Origin: Rhabdophis nuchalis
Taxonomy: Eukaryota > Chordata > Lepidosauria > Squamata > Natricidae
Assembly: GCA_039707465.1 (NCBI GenBank)
Contig: CM077647.1
Coordinates: forward strand, 176,200,663 to 176,264,662
DNA length: 64,000 bases
Reading direction: 5' to 3'
Below the pieces are notes generated by a model. That model was not told where the DNA came from. It saw only the letters and a program-made list of their open reading frames with translations, and made no database searches. The position numbers were made by a program, and so were the translations under genes. Of the stretch, positions 1-10,000 are shown one piece after another. Position 1 is the first letter of the stretch. Each line of letters begins with the position of its first letter.

Positions 1-1536
1 CCAGGAGGGACACGGGTCCAATAAACCTGTGGCAGCACTAAGCTTACCCAAATCCTGTCTACATCCTCGAGAGTCACAGGGTCAAACTCCTCCCAGATAA
101 CATTCTCAAGACCTGCCTCCATCACCCCATCTAGTCCTACTCATTCAGAGTCCAGCCCTTCCCGAATCTGAGCGATTTTGTCTTGCAGGTATTGTTCAAA
201 ATCCTCAGCTTTACCCTGCAAGGGGTCCTCCCGTGCTTCAATATGTAAGAGGGAGTGGGTCACCCTAAACAGGGCGGCTGGGTGATTATCTGCAGATGCA
301 ATAAGAGCAGAAAAATAATTAAACTTTGCCGCTTTTATCGCCTGTAGGTAGGTCTTGATATAAGACCTCACCAGTGTCCGATCAGATTCAGAATGGCTGG
401 CTCTCCAACTGCTCTCTAGGCATCTTTTCTGTCACTTCATCTTCCTCAGCTCCTCAGAAAACCAAGGAGCCAACCGGGTTCAGCACCAGATCAGAGGATG
501 CAAAGGCACCATGCAGTCCAGAGCCCCAGCAGCTGCCCTGTCCCATGTGGCCACCAGTTCTCCAGCTGAGTCGTGAGCCATAGCCTCAGGGAATGGCCCA
601 AGCTCCGTCATGAACCTATCAGGGTCCATCAGGTGCCTGGGGCAGAACCACCTACTTGGTTCTGCCTCCCTGCAGGGGGGTGGGGTGTAGCAGATTGGAA
701 GTCCACCCAAAGGAGCGAGTGATCTGACCATGACAAAGGTTCAATGGCTATATCCCCTCTTCCCAGATCCTTCAACCACTGACCAGAGATAAAAATCAAA
801 TCCAGGGTGTGTCCCCCGATGTGCGTGGGGCTTTGAACTAATTGGGTCAGGTCCATGGCTGTCATGGAGGCCATGAACTCCCGAGGTGCCTCCGACGCTT
901 CGCTGACAGATGGCAGGTTGAGATCCCCCATGACTATAAGCCTGGGGCTACTAACGGCCACCCCAGCAATCACTTCGAGCAGCTCGGGCAGGGCCATTGC
1001 TACGCAGCTGGGAGCCAGGTACATGGTCAGCAATCCCATCTGTATTGTATCTGTACAATTATATCTGTACAATTATATCTGTACAATTGTATCTGTACAA
1101 TTGTGTCTGTACAATTATTGTATCTGTATCCCACGACCCCACTTCACAAGGAGGGACTCACATCCTACTGTCTGAGGTACAGTGGCCTCCCTCAGGCACA
1201 GATCCTCCTTTATAATGACCGCTACCCCCCCACCCCTATCCTGAGCCCAAGCTGATGAAATGCATGGAAGCCTGGTGGGCACAATTCCATGAGGGGAACA
1301 ACCCCCTCCTGGCCCAACCAGGTCTCTGTAATACCTGCCAGGTCCACTCTCCCCTCCTTCAAAGATCACAAATGAGGGGGGCTTTCTTTACCACGGACCT
1401 GGTGTTGCACAACATCAGATGCAGGCCCAGGTCCTGAGGATCTGGACAACCTGGAGGACGAGGGGAGCATTGGGTGCCAGAGTGCACAACCGCTCGAAGA
1501 CAGCAGACTATGGAAAGATTCCACTACTGCCCTTAA
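1..1536 (-). mobile_element. L2-clade LINE, endonuclease and start of RT region (cut by window edge)
   Basis: Broken reading frames on the minus strand match the ORF2 polyprotein of the L2 element seen whole at 9612-11711. Around 1369-1115 there is endonuclease-like sequence (GGGVAVI). Around 1072-629 there are the endonuclease motifs GDLNLP and SWSDHSLL. From about 500 to 141 comes the linker that precedes the reverse transcriptase, and the first bases of the window continue into it. The frame is interrupted by stops and shifts, so this is a dead copy. It retains more of the 5' endonuclease half than any other L2 here. Clade assignment rests on protein resemblance to vertebrate L2 and was not tested by alignment. 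Confidence 0.8.
1046..1115. repeat. 14-bp tandem repeat, five units, inside the L2 copy
   Basis: Five consecutive 14-bp units of the form tatatctgtacaat, differing at one to three bases, followed by a partial unit. They interrupt the L2 endonuclease frame between the two endonuclease blocks, so they expanded after the LINE inserted or died. Confidence 0.85.
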
Positions 1537-1735
1537 AATATACAATACAATAGCAGAGTTGGAAGGGACCTTGTAGGTCTTCTAGTCCAACCCCCTGCGT
1601 GGGCAGGAACCTTATACCATTTCAGACAAATGGCTATCTAACATCTTCTTAAAGACTTCCAGGGTTGGGGCATTCACAACTTCTGGAGGCAAGCTGTTCC
1701 AGAGGTTAATTGACTTCCAGGGTTGGGGCAATGTA
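1537..1735 (-). mobile_element. CR1 LINE 3' end fragment
   Basis: The sequence is the reverse complement of the CR1 C-terminal coding end and 3' tail seen at 31400-31585 ([20 protein letters not shown], then the short tail with gttggaagggacctt). It is heavily 5'-truncated, as most CR1 copies are. It directly abuts the L2 copy on its left. Confidence 0.85.
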
Positions 1736-1754
1736 AGTTTATACTGGAAAGAAT

Positions 1755-1940
1755 AAAAAATACAAAGAAGGAGGAGGTGGGGAAGGGGAGGGGAAGGAGG
1801 AGGTGGACGAGACGAAGAGGAGGAGGAGGAGGAGGAGGGGGAAGGAGGAGGAGGATGAGATGAAGAGGAGGAGAAGGAGGAGGAGGGGGAAGGAGGAGGA
1901 GGACGAGACGAAGAGGAGGAGAAGGAGGAGGAGGGGGAAG

Positions 1941-1971
<31 letters not shown>

Positions 1972-1985
1972 AGGAGGAGATGATT
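1755..1985. repeat. GGA-rich polypurine tract
   Basis: About 230 bp made almost entirely of A and G on the + strand, dominated by gga/gag triplets with occasional gac and gat. All three frames stay open on both strands, giving spurious Ser/Pro-rich or Arg/Glu-rich frames. No gene is inferred. Confidence 0.9.
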
Positions 1986-2009
1986 GTGTGCAGACCCAGG
2001 GGTTCAGAT

Positions 2010-2490
2010 ATGTCACCTCTCCTGCAAGAGATGCATTGGATGCCCATTTTCTTCTAGGTAAAAGTTGGGACCATGTTATTTGAAGGACCATCTCATCCTA
2101 GTCACAACCACCTGACCCACCAGAGTGGGGAGGCAGGGAGAGTCTTCTCTCCTAAGAAACTCCATGTGGCAGGACTCAGAAGATGGCCCTGTGGTGGCTC
2201 CCTCTCTTTGGAACATCATCCCTATGGAGGTTAGATTGATACCCACTTTGATTGTCTTTTGCAAGGCCCTTTTGCCAATATGCCTTTGGAACTCAGAGTG
2301 GGATGGAGCTCATCAAGTTTCTTATCCAATGGATTGTTATCTCCAGAAATGGGTGGGGAGGAAGCTTTATTCTTTCTATTGCTTGCATTTTGGATTTTTT
2401 TAAGAAGCCCAGAAAACCTGACAGTGAATGGGTGCCATATAAATTCTCACAAACAAATAGACAGACAAACAAACAAACAAACAGAATAGA
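2010..2490 (+). mobile_element. Degenerate L2-like LINE 3' end
   Basis: Weak + strand resemblance to the L2 C-terminus: LLQEMHWMP near 2020 (compare [10 protein letters not shown]) and APSLWNIIPMEVR near 2200 (compare [13 protein letters not shown]). The 3' end reads gtgccatataaatt followed by an (AAAC)n tail at 2455-2483, a typical LINE terminus. Much older and more diverged than the other L2 copies. Confidence 0.6.
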
Positions 2491-3050
2491 ACAGAATAAC
2501 GGAGTTTGAAGGGATTATGGAAGTCTTCTAGTCCAACCTCCTGCCTAGGCAGCAAACCCTACAACCATTTTGTTTTTCTTGCCTAAGTGTAGAACCTTAC
2601 TTTTTTCACCATTGAATTTCATTTTCTTAGATAGCCTCCAATGTTCAAGTCTGTCAATATCCTCCTGCATCTTGATCCTATCTTCTGGAGTGTTGGCTAT
2701 TCCTGCCACTTTGTTGTCATCTGTAAATTTGATGAGTTCCCTATCTATCCTCTTATCCATGTCATGGATGAAGATATTGAAGAGTACTGAGCCTAAAACA
2801 GAGCCTTAGGGGTACTCCACAGCACACTTCCCTCCATGTAAATGCAGTTCCAGTGAGGACTATATGTTGAATATGGTTGATCAGCTAATTATGAATCCAT
2901 ACATTGGTGATGCTGTCTAACCCACATTTTTCTACTTTATTTAGTAATAGGTTATGGTCTACTTTATCGAATACCTTATTGAAGTCCAAGTAAATTATAT
3001 CAACAGTATTCTTCAGGTCCACTAATTTTGTCACTTTGTCAAGTAACAAA
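2491..3050 (-). mobile_element. CR1 LINE fragment with internal deletion
   Basis: Starts with the CR1 3' tail (reverse complement) and then jumps to RT-domain sequence. The minus-strand peptide at 2760-2545 ([19 protein letters not shown]) aligns with [19 protein letters not shown] of the CR1 at 29885-31516. Further on the fragment matches the DFNKVFDKVDHN region. Sequence between the tail and the RT block is missing. Confidence 0.8.
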
Positions 3051-3294
3051 GTAGATTATTAAACTCAAGGCAATGGTTAATGCAACTTTTGAAATATCAG
3101 TATTACTATTGTTATTGTTTCATTCATCAACATTCTTTGACTGAAAATGTGGATAAAACCTCCAAAGAAATTATTGACTTATTTGTCAGACCTTAGGTAA
3201 AAAATATTCCCTCTTCTCTACTTAAACAATTCTGTTCATTTTATTTGGAAAATGGGAACCTTGTTCCATTGTAAGGAATGAACGTGAATTTCAA

Positions 3295-3765
3295 TACTTG
3301 AGGGTGTTTTTAATTGCCAATGACTCTTAGATTCCTTTTATTAGCATATGCTCATTTAAATGAAGTTAAACCATCAATTGAACTCCTTATTCTCTCAGCA
3401 AAAACAAAATAATTATTTCCCACAGGAATCAATATATGTGTTTTTTCAACTAAGCTAAAACCTCAAGGTCTGTGCATAAAGGTGTTTAAATTCAGCAACA
3501 CTTAAGGTATCTGTTTGGTTATAAAGTAACTCTTGAACCCCAGGGAGTTTGGCACAATGGGATAAAAATCAGACTCATTCTTACAAGTTTCCTCCCTCTT
3601 TTCTTTTATTCCTGAACATCTGTTCAATCCTGGTGATAGTCAGTGTACAAATTTGCACATGCATGGAACTTCAGATAGAAAACGATGGGATTTCTGATTA
3701 GGTGCATGGTCAGATATAAACCTTGGCTCAATCATTGAATGAACCACTAAAATACAAACTTCCTT
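3295..3765 (+). promoter_or_regulatory. 5' flank of V2R-A, shared with V2R-B and V2R-C
   Basis: This stretch is homologous to the flanks before V2R-B (25102-25566) and V2R-C (56996-57461). The A copy is visibly more diverged beyond about 350 bp from the ATG than B is from C. Bases 3051-3294 hold no recognisable gene or repeat. That this is a promoter is inferred from position and conservation; tandem duplication alone would also give similarity. Confidence 0.45.
3715..3720 (+). promoter_or_regulatory. TATA-like box of V2R-A
   Basis: TATAAA in the context cagatataaacc, 51 nt upstream of the V2R-A ATG. The same hexamer sits exactly 51 nt before the ATG in B and C. If used, the 5' leader would be only about 20 nt. 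Confidence 0.4.
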
Positions 3766-4007
3766 ATGGACAGGAGACACAAATATTTTCCCTATGACAA
3801 ATGCCTGAAGATGCTATTCCTTCTGATGCTCTTAGTGCAGAAAGCAGTTACTCTGAGCTGCCCTGCGAGCAATATTTTTGCTGTTCCCCATGAGTGGTAC
3901 CAGCCTGGTGACCTCATCGTGGGTGGGATGGTGTCTCAGATGATTCACAATGTTTTTGAAATTGAATTTAAAAAACTTCCTCCTCTAAAACTTTATGATT
4001 TACCACT
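3766..4007 (+). CDS. V2R: V2R-A exon 1: signal peptide and start of ligand domain
   Basis: 242 nt, ends in phase 2 before gtaagg. Encodes the signal segment ([16 protein letters not shown]) and the family hallmark [17 protein letters not shown]. Confidence 0.88.
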
Positions 4008-7000
4008 GTAAGGATTGTTTTATATTGTTTTAGTTGTTTCCTAGTATGATTTGATTGCTTATTAGTAACATATGGCTATCGTTAAGTGTTGTATCTTATG
4101 AGTCTTGATGAATGCATTTTTTTTTCTTTTCATAACTCTTCTTTTAGGAACCAGAGACAAATTAATTTTGTGTCCAGTCACACTTGGCCAATAAAGAATT
4201 CTGTTCTGTTCCATTGTGTTCTATTTTTCTTTCCATTCATTTTCTAAACTGAGCTAGATATCCCAAAATTGCTTCTATGACTAACAGTTCTTTGAGAATA
4301 AATGCATGGCTTTTATATAAACTTACTCTTGCTTTCTTGTCTTTCAAACATATCTGAAAAACAAATCATTTTCTTCTCATTGTATTAAAGTCTTATTCAC
4401 CAAATGCATGAAATGAAGGTGCAAGAAGTCTTTTGGAGAAACTTTTGGAGAACATTTAGAGAGTATAATTATCCAGTCTATGCAGTCAAACCCTGCATTA
4501 CTTACATATATTAAAAGAGTGATACTTGCTGGCTGCATTCTATTTTGTAGAATACAAAATAGAAATATATGCCATATCTTCAAAAAAATCACAACTTTGT
4601 TCAATACATATTTGTTGCAAATCATGGAAATGCTGTATGTGATTGAAAACTATAGAACTTATTGAGTGTTTTACAAAGACTCTCATCTTCTCACAACAGG
4701 GACGGAAATGGTTGTTGCTCATATATGAATGCTTTTACCATAATAGAGTGATCAACTTATTTTGTTCAATGGGGGGTGTTTAAACTATTTGCAGTGTAAT
4801 AACCAAATTCTACCAGCATGTCCTCGCCTTGGCCTTTGCTGTGAAGGAGATCAATGAGGACTCCCAGATCTTACCTAACATCACTCTCGGGTTCCACATC
4901 TATGACAGTTACCACAACCCAAGGATGACCTATCGCACCACTCTGGAGCTGCTTTTCAAATGCCAGGAATTTGTCCCAAACTACAAATGTGATAGCCAGA
5001 AGAATCTCATGGCCATCATTGGAGGGTTAGGTACTGATACATCATCCTTTATGGCAGACAGTATAAATATCTACAAAGTTCCACAGGTAGTTTTGGGTGG
5101 ACTGAGAGAGAAAATTATTTTGTAATTAATAGTAGATACTAGTTGCTTGCCATTCCTTTCTCCAGGAATTCAATTAAATACACTTTTATCACCTCTCATC
5201 TTTTTTCCCCATACTCAAGGCAATCCAATTGAATCAAAATCTTTTATTATATGTGCTTTGACCGAAAACCAGCAATGGGTCACAACTCTTCTTGCTACAA
5301 TTTGCTTGGTGTACAATAAAAGTAATTTAGTGGGTTTTTAAGCCATTGTTGAAGGATTGGTGCTGTAGGATTAATATTTTGCCATGTCATTTTGCAGGAC
5401 TTCAATTTTGCTCTCTCTTTTTTCTCCTTTCTGCAATTCTACCCACAACTCAAGATGTTGGCTCAAAAAATGAGTAAAAAAAAATACCTAAATCCTTTAT
5501 TAATTTAAATCACAAATTAAAGTACAAATTAATCTTATTGGAGAGGATCACCTGATGTTTTGAATTGACCACCGATCTATGGTGACATATGAAGGTGTGT
5601 GAAGAGGAGGATAGAAAAGGCTGGCTATCACATAGGACATAGAATAATAGAGTTGGAAGGGTCATTAGAGGTCTTCTTGCCCAATCTGGTCTGCAAGCAG
5701 GAGGCCCTATACCATTTCAGACAAATCACGTTCCAGTCTCTTTTGGAAAGCCTCCAGTGATGACATCTGAAGGCAAGTTGTTCCATTGGTTAATTGTTTT
5801 CACCATTAGGAAGTTTCTCCCTAGTTCTAGGTTGCTCCTTTCCTTGGTTAGTTTCCATCCATGGTTCTCATGTTGCCTTTTGATGCTTTGGAAAATAGTT
5901 TGACTCCCTCGTTTTTGTAGGAGCTCCTCAAATATTGGAACACTGCTATCATGTCTCATGGTTTTAGGGAGGATCTCCTTTCAGCCACTTCTTGAAATCA
6001 AAGCTATCAGCATTTTCACTGCTCCCCTCAACTCAGCTCCCAATTCCACCACATTACCTGACAATAGGTGACAACTTCCCTTGCTATATCTTGGTTGGGT
6101 CTGGAAATAATAACTGAATGTCAAACTCAACTGATTTGGCTGGAAATTGTTGACGTACTGGGGCCACGTGGTACTTTAGAAGATCTCTATAATAATTGCA
6201 GTAAATGAAGAGATGATATATTCTATTCCTCCAAAAACTCATGGGCATAGTCTTTCATGTATAATTATTTTATTTTATCTGCTACAAATAAGGGAAGAAG
6301 GTAATCCAGTAAGTCTAGTTCTTAAGAAAGCTTTCCTTAGGCTGAGAAGAGCTCAAAAACTCAGATACTTTAGCAAGTTTCCAGATGTTCTAAGGGAATG
6401 AACATACTAGTACTCTGTATTAGGAAACTGAGTGTGGTTGTAATCTAGTTATATTTCAGATGGGAAATTATTATATCAAGGAATTATAATTGTTTCTCTT
6501 TTCCAGCAAATGTCATAATCTACATAGAATTGGACAAATGTTCCATATACGGAGAGCTTCATTGAGTTTCTATCCCACAGTCTTCTTCATATTTTCACCA
6601 TGATTTTTATGAGTAACAAACTTCTCTTTTCTGTTTGTTTAGTTGACTTATGGTTCCTTTGCCCAAGAAGACTTTCAGATTACTGAGTTATTTCCACTTT
6701 ATTACATGGTCCCAAAAGAGGAGCATCAATATGGTGGAATTATACAGCTTCTTCTCTATTTTGGATGGACATGGATAGGAGTCTTTGCTTTTGAAAATAA
6801 GGAAGAGCGTTTTTTTCAGAAACTGCAGCCATTGCTTTCACAGAACGGGGTCTGTTTAGCTTTCACACAAAAAATTCCACAATATCTCGACGTGGACCAA
6901 ATGTCAGAATTGTTAGACTCAATCTCAGTTATTTCTAATAAATTGATGGATCCAAAAGTGAATGTTTTTCTTGTCCATGGAGAATCCGTCACAATAGTGT

Positions 7001-10000
7001 GGCTCAGAACAATCATGTTTCTATGGGATCCTGAAAATAAAGAGAGTGCATTATTGAGGAAGGTTTGGATCTTGATGAGTCCAATTGATTTTATCCTGAT
7101 GGGATTCCAAAGGAAATGGGATCTCCAGATGTTCCATGGGGCTCTTTCCTTTACGGTGCATTCCAGAGAAGTTCGAGGCTTTAAAGAATTTCTTCAAGTC
7201 ATCCAACCTTCAAACCTTCCCAAAGATGGATTCCTTCAAGAGGTTTGGGCGGATTTATTCAATTGTTCATTTTCAGATACAGAATTGTCTTCATCTACGA
7301 TTACTGAAACTTGTACTGGAGAGGAGAAGTTGGAGAATCTACCTGGTCCTCTGTTTGAATTTCAGATGACTGGCCAAAGTTACAGCATCTACAATGCTGT
7401 TTATGCAGTGGCGCATTCTTTGCACCAGGCTGTGAGCTCAAAATCCCAACCGAGAGAGATTCAAAGGGTTGAATTTCCAAATCTGCAGCCTTGGCAGGTA
7501 ATCTTTCCTACATTTGCTTCTACCTCTTCCATGTAAAGATTGGCTACAATGGGGGACACAGGTGAACTCCTGGTGCATCTGGGTTTTTGTCTACAGACAC
7601 CTTGATTGCATTTAAAATAGTTGTCAATCAGACAACTACAGGTTGCTAGGAAGAAGATTGAAGTCCCGAACTTCCAAGGTAGCATTTTCAGAAGTGCTGC
7701 CTGTTCCTCGTGTAGGACCTACCAGGCAGGGAGGGATACAACATCATCTATCTCCAATCTACAACACAGTCCTTTCAACAGTTCCAAGAAGGCGCCACAC
7801 CCATTTGGAGCACTCAGGTGACCCTCATGACTCAGATAAAGCTCCAGATAACCTTAATGACTTGCTGACAGAATGCAAATGACCACTTTCTGCAAGAAGT
7901 ATAAATCCTTCCCTGCCATCTAATCAGAGCTGAAGAAGCTTCTTGGATGAGAAGTGTAACACCTTCAAAGAAAAACCAAAAGGCCCTGTTGCCTCTTGAA
8001 AAACCAATGACCTGGATGACCAAGAATCTCCAGAGGCAATAGGTCTAAGTGCTATTGCTATCTAAAATTATCCTCAGCTAGTTCTTTAATGCACTTCCCT
8101 TTGGCTCATGAACATTTTAGAGTTGGGATGTACAGCATTCTCCCTCTATCAATATTCAAGAGGAATGGACCAAATCTCAGTCCTTTTCAGCTGTGACCTC
8201 CACCCTTTGAAAGAACTCTATGTTCTTTCTCCCTCTCTATCTCCCTCTCTCCCTCCCCCCTCTCTCCAATTCTCTGTATCTCTGTATGTGTGTCTGTCTC
8301 TCTGTCAATTGAGTCTCAGAGGATGAAATATGGTTGAAGGAAATTTGTCAGGTTTCAGGATATCAAATACCTTTGTACTAATGAATAACAAACAATGTGG
8401 GAGAGATTAGATATGGTCCAAATTTGATTGTTTGGTTGTTTAAATAGTGAATATAAATTATATCTGAATCAAGTTGTATGATATCAATACCTCATTCTGA
8501 TTTTGATTTGTTACCTGCTGTTCTATTTTTCCTCTGTAAGTAACATTACATTATTTCTAGAACAGACCTGTGTCATTCTCTGAAATATAGATTATCTATA
8601 TTGTAAGTGTACTTATTTGATATTTGTTAGAGCAATGGGAAGAATGACTAAGTGAAAATTCAAAATACTGGCAATTACTATCCTTTCAACTCTATCTCCC
8701 TTTCATTCTTTTTCAAGTAGCTCCATTCATTTCTTCAAGGCATTTCTTTCAACAATACAGCTGGGGAGAGAATATTCCTGAATGAGAAAGGAGAAGCAAC
8801 TGGTGGATTCGACATCACCAACTTGATCACTTTCCCAAATAGATCCTTTCAGAGAGTTAGAATTGGAGAGATGGATCCTCAAATTCCCAATGTGAAGGGA
8901 TTAATCATTGACAAAGAGGTGATTTTCTGGCACCCAGCTTTTAACCAGGTGTGGATTCATTTAATCAACTATTCCTTGATACCTTATGATCCCATATTGA
9001 ACACAATCTCTTTAGAAATCTAATAAGTGTTTTTGAAAAAAATGACATATTCTGTACAAATATTGTAAACGATCAAGCATTCATCAAATTTACAAAATGA
9101 CATTACAATTTAAATTCATATTTGGGTTGCATATCCATTTGAAATCACAGGAGTTGTAATCACATATATCTCTTTATCTACCCTGCCATTCTCCAAACAC
9201 GTCCTTTGCACATCCTTATAATATCAATATTTTAATGGATAGAATAAATATGCAATAGCTCAATGGTTAAAGACACTGAGCTTGTCAGCTGGATAGCTGA
9301 GACCTGAGCATCATGCAATAGGGTGAGCTCCCATGCCTGCTTCAGCTCCTCCTCACCTAGGAATTCAAAAGCATGCAAATGTGAGTAGATTCATATGTAC
9401 CACTTTGAATGAATGAATGAATGAATGAATGATTTAATTTATAGACCGCTCCTCTCCCCGTAGGGACTCGGAGCGGTGCACAGGGAAAACTAAAACCACA
9501 ATACAATAAATATACAAATACAATTAAAAAAAATTAAATCTGGGCCTGTGCTAAAATCCCCTTAACCTGCTAAAATACCCAATTAAAACAGCTAGACCCT
9601 GTAGAGAGAGGCTACCCAAGGCCGGCCAAACGGAAAAGATGAGTTTTTAGTTTGAGACGGAAGGAGCGGAAGTCCGTGGTTGTTCTGATGTCGGGGGGAA
9701 GGTCGTTCCAGAGGGCTGGGCCCGCCACAGAGAGAGCCCTTCCCCTGGGCGTCGCCCACTGAAAGAGTCTAGTGGACGGCACCCGGAGAAGTCCCTCTCT
9801 GTGGGAGCGAATCAGCCGTGAGGATGTATGAGGCAGGATCCGATCCCGCAGATAGCTAGGTCCCGAGCCATGGAGCGCTTTAAAAATGATGACTAATACC
9901 TTGAAGCGCACCCAGAAGACGACAGGCAGCCAGTGCAACTCGCGCAGAAGTGGAGTTATGTGGGCAGATCTGGAGGTACCCAAGATTGCCCGCGCGGTTG

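Noticed and set aside
1612..2091. Pro/Ser-rich or Arg/Glu-rich proteins at 1612-2091
   Set aside because: Translation of the GGA-rich low-complexity tract fused to a CR1 end; not a gene.
6213..6401. Small conserved open frame in V2R intron 2 (also 27980-28234 and 59844-60098)
   Set aside because: Conservation equals that of the surrounding intron, and the start differs between copies. No domain or splice support.
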